Below, in pieces: positions 16,890 to 32,241 of a stretch of 64,000 nucleotides of DNA (position 1 is the first letter of the stretch; each line of letters begins with the position of its first letter). The translations under genes were made by a program, and so were the position numbers. Below the pieces are notes generated by a model that was not told where the DNA came from, ran no database searches, and was given only the letters and a program-made list of their open reading frames with translations. The stretch comes from Wuchereria bancrofti (lineage: Eukaryota > Nematoda > Chromadorea > Rhabditida > Onchocercidae), in assembly GCA_005281725.1 (NCBI GenBank), contig SSBO01000009.1, positions 1,864,354-1,928,353 of the forward strand, given 5' to 3'.

Positions 16890-19800
16890 TTATTCATCAT
16901 CAACATCTGTGAAATCAAATGGTTTGAAGATTTGCTTCAAATTATCAATCAGTTTTGCTTGTTCACTTTTCTCCAACTCGCACTGACGCCAGTCAATTTT
17001 TTCTTCACAGTCCAACAAAGCCGGCTCTGCTAATACCTACAATTCAGTTTCTAGTAAACAAAAAATAAAATTCTTTCTACCCGAAAAATCTCGAAGGAAT
17101 TTCTAAGGTTTCTCAAAGAATGATTCCAACTTTAAGTGCTTTTTCAGTTCTTTTTTTTCAATTTCAATCGTCAAAGTATGTTAAGAGTAACACGCAGTGA
17201 AATATAAAAATCAGTGGCTTAGAATATTTATCACATTGGATAGACTTACTTCCCGTCCGAACTGCAGTGGAAAGTCGACCATTTTTAACGAATAAAGTCG
17301 GCTGCCATCTGGAAGCTCGACAAGAAAATATGGACAACCTTCATTTACTATATCCCAAATCTGGAAAACTTATATTTTTTGAAATGCTTCTGCAAAGAAG
17401 AAGCAGATACACAATGAACCATTATTTGTAAACAATGATCTTAAAAACAGGAGGGATTTTACCTCTTCTTCCTCTTTGAGAAATACCATTTCTACGTTTT
17501 TTATTTGTGCGGCATTTAGAAATGAACTTCGTAAAGCTTTCGAACAAGTTTTCGGAATCGGTACAACTTGTATCTGTAATGGAGCCCTTCTTGATAACAA
17601 TAACGCAAATTTATTGATGCTGAGCAGATGATGTAACTCAAACTTAAGTGATGTATTTGCAAAGCATGCATTCCAGAACTAAGTAATACGATTTGAAAAG
17701 TAGAATTAAATGAACCGCGGGATTCTCTCCTGGAGACAGAATGAGGAAGAGCTTGGACTGAATAAAAATAAACCTGCAAGTGCTGCGTTTTATAATTCCG
17801 TTCGAAAAAGACTGGTAATTTGCCTTGCTTGTTAAACATCAGCGTTAGCGCGTCTTTGTATTTTTTGATGTCATCTCTAACTGTCTGCGGAGCAGCCACA
17901 ACCGACTGTATGTGACCTTTCAAACAAAGCATATTACTGTCCTATTCAACAATTGAACTTCGAGGAAGAAAAGTTTAATTCCAATCGAGTTAATGAAAGA
18001 ATGTTTGGAGTAATAGTAGGATTTACTACAATTTGATCATAAATAGGAAACTAACCAATCGACAGAATCATTACATGATCGTTTACTAGCGGACCTTTTG
18101 GCATAGCTAAGTAACACTCATCTGCTACAGATATTACCAAATATTGTTCCACATTTACGTTTGATAGACAGAACCAGCAAGGTTGTTGAACTCGTATTTC
18201 TCGGGAGGACGATTCTAGAAATTTGGTGACATGAAACTTCCCGATCGGATATAGTTTAAAAGTGGAGGTAATGACTATATCCAAAAGAAAAATTCACTTT
18301 TCTGTTCACTTTCTTTCTTCTGTAATGGCATTCTTCATGTAACGGCATTATGTATTCACAATGTAAGCTGTTCTAAACATTTCTACTGGAAGAAAAGCTG
18401 AGAATTTACAAAGATGTCATTTTTAATTTCTAATTCTCAATACGAGTGGAAAATTCTTTTCTTAAACCTTTCTTCCGTCGTTTACCGCCATGATCAACAT
18501 TATCCTCAACTTCAGCTGACATATCAAAAAAATACTGCTCTTTGAAATCCTTTTGTTCCATTTTTTTTTCTTTTTCGCTAAAAGAAAATTTCATAAGTTT
18601 TCAATTCTTCACTTTTTAATCGTCAATAAATTTGCACGTAGATATTGAGGAATGTTGTTTATTATCAACTTGATGCATATGACAATTTGAATTTCGTTGC
18701 ATATCAGCGATCATTAAACAACTACACACATACACACCTAAGTTTTTTATCCCAATTTTGAAAAGGCAAACTAAAAGGAAATAAACCATACTCTAAGATC
18801 ATTCGTGCCAGGATCTCCATGTACGGAAACTCTGTAGTATTATCTGGTTGCGCTGTAATTTGAGCTCTTGATAATTTCCGCATCGGGGTTATTGAGAAGG
18901 CATAAAGCCATTTGTCTTTTTCCGGATTAATTACTGGAGCTAAACCAATAAAACGTGTAACGTGTTGAGCCACTTCTTGTAAGACTCGATGGTTCCTGAA
19001 ATTCTCATTTTTTATTTAAATCTTTCCCTCAAAATTCCGGATTTTGAATCTGTTAAAGAATTCCAGGATGTCCTCTTCTTACTGCTTCGTTATTTATATG
19101 CCAATATATGCATTTTCGAGCACAAAGATAGAAAATTTTCCGAACATCTTCATTGAAGAGGTGGACAACAAATGAATAAAGAAATCATCAATAATTCAAT
19201 TTTAAGGCTTGAAGGAAAGTTAAACCTGTACGGTGTTCTTTCGTAATGTGTACCCATGCCAGCAAAATGATAACGAGGTTTTAAGCCTGCTGCAAGTTGT
19301 GATAAAATACAACTTCCTTCAATATCTTTTTTTGGATAATTTGTCGAGAACTTTGAAATCTGAAACTTGGCAAAATACAAAACCTATTTTGATAAGTATT
19401 AAACTCAAGAACTGCATAACTAGAAGTAACATGAACTGGTACCCCAGCGGGCCACATGGATGTAAGCAGAAGATCGAGTCCCAAATACCCGGTACTTGCT
19501 TTCACAGACTTTAGTAATTCATTAACATCCTTCTGATTGAACTGAAAAACGTAATGAATGTACAAACTATTTAATTATTTCAAAAATAAATCATCCAGAA
19601 ATAAGCTCATTGAAGAAGTGAATGAAAAAATAGCGAAAAGAGAAACGAATATATAGGCAAGCAAACAACCATTCTATCATTATTTCGCAATATTTCATTT
19701 CCCGTAATGCAAATTACTTAAAAAATGTTCATAATAAATCTTATAAAATGTTACCTGGTAAGGCAAACCTTGTGTACCCTCAACTCCACTTAGATATGCT

Positions 19801-21123
19801 ACTTGAAGACCACCAGTTGTATTCAATATGCCTCTTTTACCAAGATACGTTAGATTTGCAAAGAATTCAACACCATCTTTCGGATAAAATTGTGAAGTCG
19901 ACGGGCAACATGATCCTATTTATGACTATTAATAGCTTCTGGACAAAAGTCATTATAAAGCCTCTTCAAATTTAATTTCAAACCCAAAGTTCGACCTTTG
20001 CACATTGATATTTCTTGGCAACTACTAAATTAAAATCAGAAATAGCTTCTTACCTACACTCCTTCTCTATGAATTTTTCTTGTTTATGAGAAACAAAATT
20101 CAAGAATTATTTATAGAAGTCATTAAGTTGATTACCCACTTATTCTTCGCTCACCGATGATTCAGTAGAAGAGAAACTTAAGCATTACGTCCAATATCAA
20201 CATATTGTTGGGCCGCTCGAGAAACAGAATTCGAAACATGATTAGCGGTGGAAATCATTTGGATTAGTTTGTAAATGGAATGGTTATTAAAAACCAGAGA
20301 CTTAGAATTCATTTAAAAAAATTCAACAAAACCTAAAATATACGTAGAAATCGGCATTTTGACAATACCATTGATAATTTGTTCGTTTGACTCCTTATTC
20401 GGACCAAAAAATTCGCCAACACAAAAAAGCATATCAAATGGACCATTCTACAATCAAGTCAAATATTCTAAACAGTACTTTTCAGTGTGAATTAGCTTAT
20501 CAGTGTGTGCGTACTTTTCAGTATGAAATTAGTAGTGATGAAGCTGAAAAAAGGAGTTACCTAAATATTTTTAGGCTTTTTCGCTCATTTCTGTAGGTTA
20601 TACATTTTATACATCATAAGGAAAAGATACAGAAAATATGAAAAGATACTTTCTAACAGCACTGCTATTCTCAAGGACTATTAATTTGTTAATTTAATTG
20701 CAGTTATCAGAAAGTTCTTTCCGAACTGATACTTTATAGTTCCACTGAAACAGTACTTGAGTTTTCAGTTCACATTAAAAGGCATTCAGTTACCACTTCC
20801 AGCAATCTAATAGTACTTAGAACTGCTTATAAAAAAAGTTGAATATTGTCAAAACAGCACATTTTTTAACTGACTCAACAGCCATCTTCTATCATGCTAC
20901 AACCAACAACCATCTTCTATCATGCTAAAGTATGGTTAAATAGTTAAACAGATAATATTGAATAGAAAAGAAAATTTGGACAGAGACAACGCAACAGAGG
21001 ACAAAACAATTCTAGTATAACAGCTACATAAAACCTCACTTTTTTGTTAACAGCATTCACTCGTTTTAGCAATGAATCGAACTGTCCATTTACATCACCA
21101 CAAATAAGAATTTTTAGCGACAT
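16890..21123 (-). CDS. CWF19L1: CWF19-like protein 1 (CwfJ family, spliceosome-associated)
   Basis: Exons on the minus strand: 21123-21040, 20447-20333, 19915-19755, 19541-19413, 19359-19226, 18995-18825, 18577-18468, 18214-18056, 17916-17774, 17573-17463, 17360-17250, 17036-16890; all phases agree, giving 524 residues (human CWF19L1 has 538). The N-terminal third looks like the metallophosphatase-type domain ([10 protein letters not shown] at 7-16, [38 protein letters not shown]). The CwfJ C-terminal domain 1, a HIT-like fold, starts at PCWFCLS (about 313-319) and carries [14 protein letters not shown]-like [10 protein letters not shown] and [14 protein letters not shown] with its histidine. 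CwfJ domain 2 follows ([16 protein letters not shown]). The family is linked to late splicing complexes and lariat handling. The intron between 20448 and 21039 (about 590 bases) contains only a short direct repeat. Identification is firm. Confidence 0.95.
20880..20929. repeat. Short direct duplication in CWF19L1 intron 1
   Basis: The 20-base string CCATCTTCTATCATGCTA(C/A)A occurs twice about 29 bases apart (20882-20901 and 20911-20930), separated by CCAACAA. It looks like a recent local duplication; no function is suggested. Confidence 0.7.
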
Positions 21124-21613
21124 TCTTCAGATTCCCAATAACACAAACTTTAAAAATCTATAACCAACAAGAATTTATTGAATTATTGCATTTGTGTTCC
21201 TTTTAAAAACATTGGAATGTATTCATACATTCCGTTTAACTATTTATCTTAACCTTCATAGGCGTCAACTAAAAAAAAATTCTAAGTTTGCTGAAAGACA
21301 TACATCTTAGTTACCACCAATACTGCTTGTATTAAAATAAAACATCAAAAAAAAATCTACAGTAAACGTAGTGGCGCAAGTATTCAGCGACATATAAAAC
21401 TCTGCATTTTAAACAAACCAGAAAATATGTTTTACGCAAGTCAGAAAATATTATCAAGTCTGAACAGTCTGAACGAGTAAAAGGTAATATTAGCATATGA
21501 TTTACCAGAAAGATAAATCAATCCACAGTGAATTTATCACATATAGCATGAATGTATATCTTAACTAGAAAAATCAATGAAATGCTCAGCAAAAATGAAA
21601 AAATATAATATCT

Positions 21614-23785
21614 TTAATTGTCTTCATCACAGTCTTCATGCTCTTCTCTTGTTCTTCCTGGGCAACTATTTTCCAATTCTTCCTTTGAATCATACTGAGC
21701 TCCACACCAAACACAATAACAGTGGACAGCACGGAGATACATCGTTAATTCCATTAACCTGCAAATAATTTTCATTGCAGCTAGTTCGAACAGTCAGTTT
21801 AAATTTTAAACAGTCAATTTAAATCACATGCACGACTTAAATACCTTATACTTCCACTAGTTTTAATCTCCGGCAAACTCATTAAAAATATTTACATCAA
21901 AACTCTAGTTAACACAGTTTTTCAGAAGCGAATCAATTTAAGCTTTAACATCATTTTTAAAAAGCAAAAATCAAATGGGAAGTAACACAGCTCAGTAGAA
22001 TTTCAACTATTAGAACCAAATTTTTTAATTACACTCATAAGAGATAAGCACTAAACTTTTTTGTGGAAAAAGGCTGTGGAATATTATTCCATTTTTACTG
22101 TTTTATTGCTTCATGCGTTTATTGTTTCATGCGAAGTGAAAATTTAACCATCAGTTCCTCTTGAATGTAATTATTCCAGTTAAATTTTAACCAATAAATT
22201 ATTGTTATTTAATCACACGTTAATTTTTTTTATTACCTATCCATTCACCGAATGGTTGAGAGAAGGATAAATGACAATTAGAACACTTTTCGGTTACTCT
22301 CTTTTCTGTTTTCAAAACGAATTTCAAAAAAAAAAACACCGTTCCGTGATTTCATTCTCTGGTAATTCATCAATATTTAAATCATTAGGTGCCATATTTC
22401 CGTTAAAATACGTGAAATATTCCATAATGCACTCGGATTCTTCATTTTTTCTCGTTTTCAATGAAATATCATCCTCCTTCATTACTTTGTATATTGGCCA
22501 AAAATAAGAGGATGTAGGAAATTCTAGGCCATTCCTGAAATTGACAAAGAAACTGAATAACGATTCTATTTTAAAAATATGAAAGTAGTATGGACAACGA
22601 TCAAAGTCTGTTTTCACCTAGCATCTAATTCCTGGCATACTTTTCGGCTTTTTTTCAAATCTTTCGATATCTGTTTCATACGCACAGCCCGCCGTTTTCT
22701 TATGGAAAAGTCATCCATAAGTACTTCCTGAAACCAAATTCAGTAAAATAAAAAGAAAATTAGAATTCTGACACCATATGTAGAATGAACGGATGTTACA
22801 GGGAATCACTAGTGTGATTAATAAAGCTGCAATCCACAGGCTTTAAATTTATATTTAAGATTTGAAATTCCCAAAAAATTAACATTAGCTTTCGCCCTTT
22901 CCAGTACAGCTCTTTGATAGAGATCCATGCGCTTTCTTCGTTTTTCAGTCTCTTCCGCATCATGCCCTAATCCTGTGCGATTAGTTTTCAGTTCCACTGT
23001 AATGGGTATCTTGATCCCTTCATTGCAACCTAAACTTAACCAATATTGTCTTTCAAGCAAAAAATATCATTTCGAACAATACTGAAAGCGTGTTCTTCTA
23101 CTTCTTTCAAAGTTACAAAGACCGGTGCATTAGAACTGCTAAACTCTCATAACAAATAAGTTACCTTCTTTCTTCACACCTAAACTCATTCCTCTTTTAT
23201 AACCCATTTTGGATAGCAACAAGAATCCTTTCGAATCTTCGCTAATAGGTTTCGCCATTGCATCATCCCGCATCTTTTTCTCTATTTCCGAACGTTTTGA
23301 TAGATTCCTTAAACGTTCAATATTTTCCACCCGTTTCGCTTCTACCTTCAAGTTTCGCCGTTGCGTTTGAGTTATGGCAATTCCTCAAATACAAAAAATT
23401 TAAAAAAAACTGGAAAAAAAAGATGTAATCAAATTTTCTGGGAAAATTACCTCTTTTTATGTTGCATCATTCTAAATTTACAGTTTCAATCCCAACCAAC
23501 CGAACGCTAACTTAATGTATATAATACATTTATATTTTGATTATTTCCTTTTTGCTCATGGAAAGCAACTTCTGATATTCTTAGGTTTCAAATTGCAACT
23601 CGTTTAAATTCATGGATGAAAGATAAGCATATAAATTAGTCCTCCCCCAATTTCTCTGCCTCTTTAGAATTATATTAATCTTTTTATATGCAACAAATTG
23701 CAAACAAACCAGGTCGTGTATCCACAGTTGTGTATGTATCGGACATATAATCATCATCACTCGTTGTTGCACCATCCGGATCCAT
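21614..23785 (-). CDS. GPATCH11: G-patch domain protein 11 (GPATCH11/CCDC75)
   Basis: Exons on the minus strand: 23785-23710, 23383-23165, 23029-22884, 22727-22618, 22534-22340, 21758-21614; 296 residues in phase (human 262-285). The N-terminus has DDDYMSDTYTTVDTRPG, matching the family's YMSD and RPG signature. A charged coiled-coil-like stretch leads into the G-patch (GFLLLSKMGYKRGMSLG, about 76-93, continuing to TGLGHDAE). A basic helix follows (SRKVCQELDAR), and the C-terminal DUF4187-type segment has HCYCVWCGAQYD with paired cysteines, ending in an acidic tail. G-patch proteins bind RNA and activate DEAH helicases; GPATCH11 itself is poorly characterised. It lies head to tail with CWF19L1, only about 490 bases from its start, and head to head with the SR gene. 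Confidence 0.93.
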
Positions 23786-24274
23786 CAACCGTTTATATTG
23801 CCGTCTACTGTAACGTAAAATGTGCACAGGAAAAAAGTACATACATATTTACCAGAACTGTAACTCTTCCACTTAAAAATATTCGGAAAAGACAAAACGG
23901 AAGTGCTGTTAAAATAAAATAGTGATCAAGCTTATAATACTTCCATTTATAGACAACTAATATCATTCTACTTCTTCTTGCTATGCTCGTTATTTCTTAA
24001 GTGCCATTTTCTTTATCTCCGTCAACTCGAAACCAAACAACCGGATTTCCGGAAATGGGAAATCACTCATACTGTCTTCAGCTAATATAAATTCTTAACC
24101 TTCACTGTAGCCACCGTCTTCCGAAACAACTGAAAAGGTTGTGGCCATAAAATGCTAGGCTCCTTTGTTTCTGTCCAATTTTCTGGCTTGCGTGGTAAGT
24201 TGTTTGAAGTATTTAAATCGCTTTCCAGATGAACTGGTCCACTTACTTGATTACTTTGATTTCAGTCTCCGGAT
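23786..24274. promoter_or_regulatory. Short bidirectional promoter region, GPATCH11 / SR factor
   Basis: Only 489 bases lie between two divergent start codons, so promoter elements must be shared or interleaved. A palindromic CCGGATTTCCGG sits at 24041-24052, containing ETS-like GGAA/TTCC cores. Acceptor TTTCAG at 24260-24265 precedes the SR gene ATG by 9 bases and is a likely trans-splice site. Both genes act in RNA processing, which makes co-expression plausible but unproven. Confidence 0.45.
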
Positions 24275-27444
<3,170 letters not shown>

Positions 27445-29149
27445 AGATGAACTTATTTTAGTTATCATTTAATTTCGTGCTTTCATTTTTTTCTGGTATG
27501 GGATAATATTTTAATTTCCTTCATTTTATCTTATTTTCAACCATCTCAGGACAAAAAAAAGAGGCATAATTTTTAAGTAGTAGGCATTAGACAAGAAAAG
27601 AAGAAGGAAATGTAAATAATAACTAAATAACTGAAGCTTAAGTTCAGTTATTAGGGGACAGGTTATAATTAATGGTCATTTGGTGCAGTCAGGATTCGAA
27701 TACCAGTGGAATAGTCATTACCTGGGAGCACTACCTGAATGTTTGACGCTTATTGAGCAAATCAGGCGATGGATTTCTGGCGATATATAGATGTAAATAT
27801 TATCGAATTTTCAGTACTTCCTGCATATGTAGCACATATGTTTGATGAAATTTGTGCATTTCAAGATGCGAACTGAGCAATATATGAAGACGAGTTATCA
27901 GTTGATGTTCATATCATTTATATCAAAAGATTGAGAGCTTTTAGCTTGCTATTTGATATACATGGTTATTAAGGAAAAAAGTATTAAGAAAAAAAGGTCA
28001 TGCTGTAGATGCTGCAGTTTAGGAATTTATAATTTGGCCTTACGACATAATAATAGAGTTATGTGGTAAATACACTTAATAAAATTATTACGGGTTTTAT
28101 TTTCACTTTTTTCTGGTAGTTCCTCTTTTGATTGCTTTAAAAAACTAGAGAGATCTTTGTTTTTCGTTCCTCGTTGATTGATTACAAATAATTGTTTGTA
28201 AGCTCTTTGTCAGATAACTGCAGATAAGACATTTTCCTTTCTCTTGGAATATAAATTTTGTTGACACTCAAGATTTCGTTTGTTTACACATTTCAGAAAT
28301 GCTTAAAATCTTCATAGGTTTTAATCAAGAAGTAAAAGGTATTTCATTTTTTTCATGAAAAAATCGCTTAAGTAGAAGTTTTATATATTTGTGTCGGCGC
28401 ACATTCAGTTCTTCGGTTTTCACCGTATAAAATGTATTATTTTCATATGTACTGGATTATATCGTGAATGAATTTCTGTTGCATACACTTCTCTCTAGAA
28501 AGAAAAATTTCTGATCTTGTCAAAGAATAGTGATGAGATGGCATTCTTTTCTTTTTTGTTGATCCATATATTTTCAAATCTTGCTTAGCTGTTTGTTCGT
28601 TTTGAATTTTGTATCTAGTTTCATTATTAATGAAGTAAAATTCGTTAGTTAATGGACATATAAGGTACCAAATTTTTTGTCCAACTTTACTGGTCTTTTG
28701 CCTCATAACCATTAGTGAGTGAAATCGGAACACTGTATCAAACAGAAGCTATTGGATAGTGATATCTCAGCACTATCTATCCACTTGTGTAGATTGATTT
28801 CATGACTGAATGATTGCACAGGAAACATTTTCGATTATCGCTAATTCATTTTGAAAAGGAAAATTTAAGAGATCCTTTTTTTATGAGGTATATGGCAACC
28901 TTATGCAGTGTTAGAATATTTGTTGTCAAGGAAGCGTGTAATTCCTGATCACTCGTTTCATTGCATGTGCAGGGAATGAAAATTCGGAAAAACAGGACCG
29001 TTTCCTGCAACCTTATGCAGTAGTAGAGTTTTTTTTTTCTGGGTTAGGTTTCATATCCAATTATCAAATTAAGATTCCTTTCGCTTGATTTAACTGTTTC
29101 AGTTTTTCCTTTTTTTCAGTTTCTTGACATTTCCAGCATAAACGTTAGA
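27445..29149. other. Intergenic, SR factor to cohesin acetyltransferase
   Basis: A 1.7 kb spacer. AATAAA at 28078-28083 could end the SR transcript. A minus-strand open frame of 96 codons at 28443-28733 has no recognisable motif and I do not call it a gene. The decamer-plus CAACCTTATGCAGT occurs at 28898-28911 and again at 29009-29022. The acceptor TTTTTTTCAG at 29110-29119 lies 30 bases before the next ATG and probably marks trans-splicing. Confidence 0.5.
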
Positions 29150-31030
29150 ATGCCAATTCTGCGACAGAAATTGCTAACCGATTTCTATTGTTTACCGGAA
29201 AAATTTTGTGAACCAAATGCTGCAGTTCAACCAAATACGAGTTGTAAAACAAATTATGTCGTTGATCCAAATTGTGGAAATGGTGAATTTTCCGAACCTT
29301 TATCACCCGCTGAAAATTATCCATTATCAGTATCGCTTACTACTGCTAGTCCTTCGAAAGTTATTCGCACAGTTATCTTACCCAAAAAAAAGTGTAAAAA
29401 GAGACGAAATGTGTTAGTGGATGATTCAAAACAGATGATTCTGGATGCAGGACAAAAGCAATTCGGTCATCAGCAATGCGGACAGGTTTCTTTATGGGTT
29501 TTACTTATTCAGTAAAAATGATTGAAGATGAAAATTCATCTTAAGCTTTTGTTAGAAAATCTAGGATGAGATTTAGTTATGGAATTACTGCGGCAGTGCT
29601 AGTCCTTTGAAAGTTATTCGCTTTTTTTTAAAAAAAATATTTCGCATTTTTTCTAACTGTTGAGCTGGATGGTGCAGTTCCTCTCGTAACTTCCTTCACA
29701 TCCTAATGAAGAAGTGAGGATTGCGATTTCATCACCATCTTCAGTGTGATATGGTGTATGATTGCGATTCGTTATTCGATCAGAAGCAACATCAAGAATT
29801 TCACAATCGTTTTCTATCTACCAAATGGTTTCGTGTGCAAAGCTCACAGCTAGATGTTTGGAAACGGTACAGTTTTCCTCTTCTTTTATATGTCATGTTT
29901 GAATTTAAAATTGACACTTGAAATGTCAGTTTGGCTTTCCACACACACGACTTCATAACTTCACCTGTAATGCACTGAATTTAAGCCACATTTTAAATTA
30001 TTATTGCTGCGGATTAATCAATCTCACACTTTTTTAAGGACTGCTTTTTGCATCGTTGAACAATTCGAAGGGAATTATAGTCACATATTCTGCATTACGC
30101 AAACATCGAAATGTACATTGAAAACACGTGTTGATAAGGTTTATTTCCTTCTTGTTGATGACATTTCGACATGCATCAGACTGCACGTAAATGACAGATT
30201 TCTTATAAATTCAGACACTTAGAAGCTTACTTCATCTTACATATCAATTTACAAATGCAAGATTTAAAAATATTCTCTTCTCATCTGATTCATTGCATCA
30301 GTTTAGTGCATATTTCTTTCTGTTATTTTTTTTCCTCATTTTTTTTCCATATTTCTGTTATTTTTTCCTCATCATGGCGTATTTATAGATTATCTTGGAA
30401 TGCATCAATAAAGAATTAGGCTATACACCGGATTTAGCGCAAGTCTGGACATCGGATGGTAGAAGACAAGCTTGGATATACGTTACAGCTTCAGACACAT
30501 ATTACTTTATTGGTGCCGTAGCGCTGGTTGAAAAGATTTCCAAGAAACAAATGCAGTATGCAGAGGTATATCCTTTTCGCATTATCAGTTAATTTTAATT
30601 TCATTCCATTTCTACCCACAAGTAAAGAGTCTTACCTGCAAGTGGGATATCTTTCTTTTGGGGAAAAAAACCTGTAATTTAAGTGAATGCATAATGTGGT
30701 GTCTTGACAATATTTGTGTACACAGCCTAACATTAATCATAATTTCCACTTAATTTCAAGGAAAACTGTGCAAGTAATGATATAATCCCAACAAACAACA
30801 ATGTATACATGGGTGTTAATCGAATTTGGGTACATCAAACTTTAAGACGCAGAGGTATTGCAGCACTTTTGCTGGATCATGCACGATCGCATTTCGTCAG
30901 TTCTGATTCTGTGCCACGTGAAATGATTGCATTCAATAGTTTAACAGACAGTGGTTTAGCGTTTGCTAGAAATTATATTTCTGGAGGAAAAGTCCTTCTT
31001 TACAGTTTGAATCCCGAGACTTGTCACTAA
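29150..31030 (+). CDS. ESCO: Cohesin acetyltransferase (Eco1/ESCO family)
   Basis: Exons 29150-29485, 29745-29866, 30039-30186, 30389-30565, 30761-31030; 350 residues. ESCO enzymes transfer an acetyl group from acetyl-CoA to two lysines of the SMC3 head and so lock sister-chromatid cohesion in S phase. Seen: an N-terminal PIP-box-like QKLLTDFY (residues 6-13); a CCHH finger, C110-x2-C113 with H128 and H132, split by the first intron exactly between the two cysteines; a central strand-rich part; and a C-terminal GNAT core with GVNRIWVHQTLRRRGIA (about 279-295, the acetyl-CoA loop), then MIAFNSLTDSGLAFARNYI, matching the family's EIAFSDPTPDGKLFA. The N-terminal extension is short compared with vertebrate ESCO1/2. 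A 25-base piece of exon 1 reappears in intron 1. AATAAA at 31297-31302 is the likely poly(A) signal. Confidence 0.94.
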
Positions 31031-32241
31031 TCCCGATAGTTCTAAGTATAATTTAATTTATCCCCAATTTTCCACTCGCATCATTTGAAACAGAATACTA
31101 GATCAACATTGGTATACTCCCCAGATTTTTAATACTTTTTCATTCTTTGATTCAAGTAATAGTTAAAATGGAATTTCGTTTATAAATTTGATAGAAATTC
31201 TATTTACCACTATTTTTGAGTTTTGCATTGCATGGATTTAGAGAGGGCAGTATTTTCGAAATTCATTTTCTTTTTGTCTTTGTAACATTCGTGTTTAATA
31301 AAAAACTACCAACCAGATTTTAGCAACAGTTTTTCAATGATGCATTAAATTTCTTTTTTTGTAACTGAGAAGCTCCCCATATTTATTAGTAGCACTTGCT
31401 GAGGTAACATAAGCCACGTTTAGGATTGTAATTTATTTCGAGAATCTTCCACTCTCCTTCATTCTCAATAAATCAATATTAAAGTAAATATTATGGAAAT
31501 TTGTTAATAGCAAACATTTGCCAATGTGTTGTGTTTGCTGTTAATAATGGAAAATGGCGAGAAGAATGAATAGAAAAGAAGAAAACACACTAATACTTTA
31601 ACTGCAATTCAGGACAAAACGACTAGCATGACTTATTTTATATAACTTTTTTTTAAATAAAAAGAAAATGCATGACTATCAGGAACATATCGATGAAGGA
31701 ATATTTCTGTAAAAGTGTAAGGACAGAAAATTTCAAAATAAGAGGAAGAAGTCGATGAATGAAGGTGAAAAATTGGTAGCTGCCCGCTAACTGAAACTTT
31801 CATTTCAAATGAATTTATTATACAGCTTTATTGTTAGTCGTTTTATGGTGGTATAAAACAGTTTGTCTTATAAGTGATTTATATGTAAAATTAAAAATCA
31901 GTGTTTGTGGTTTCATTAAATAACATGTTTTAAATTCGCAAACTGAATATTAATATTTCTTCTGGCAAAAACTTTAATTGCATAACGGAACGGCACAGAA
32001 TTTTTTTCTTTCTCATTGTTTTATTTTATTTTTTCTCGTTTTTTGTTCCTGTGAATTTTCGGGTTATCCGTATATCTTATCTGATGAATAAAATATGGAA
32101 TAATTTAAATATAATCATTTAAAAATATTGTTCTCCCAAGCTATCCTTAATTTCTTTTTCTTTCTAACTGATGATAGTTTGGTTTTTTTCTTTTTTTTGT
32201 AACAATGTACTGCTACAAGATCCTGCTAAAATATTTAAGCT
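31031..32241. terminator. Convergent 3' region
   Basis: Between ESCO (plus) and the Ser-rich gene (minus). AATAAA at 31297-31302 serves the plus-strand gene; several TTTATT on the top strand (for example about 32019-32030) would read as AATAAA for the minus-strand gene. Otherwise AT-rich with no feature. Confidence 0.45.

Noticed and set aside
20150..20240. Open frame in the CWF19L1 intron ([18 protein letters not shown])
   Set aside because: It has no AG acceptor, and the canonical exon 19755-19915 joins in phase to give the expected YILGSCCPST continuation.
27680..27720. tRNA-like GGATTCGAATACC T-loop
   Set aside because: No matching acceptor, D or anticodon stems could be found around it.
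28443..28733. 96-codon minus-strand open frame between the SR and ESCO genes
   Set aside because: No recognisable domain, promoter or splice support; the length is attainable by chance.
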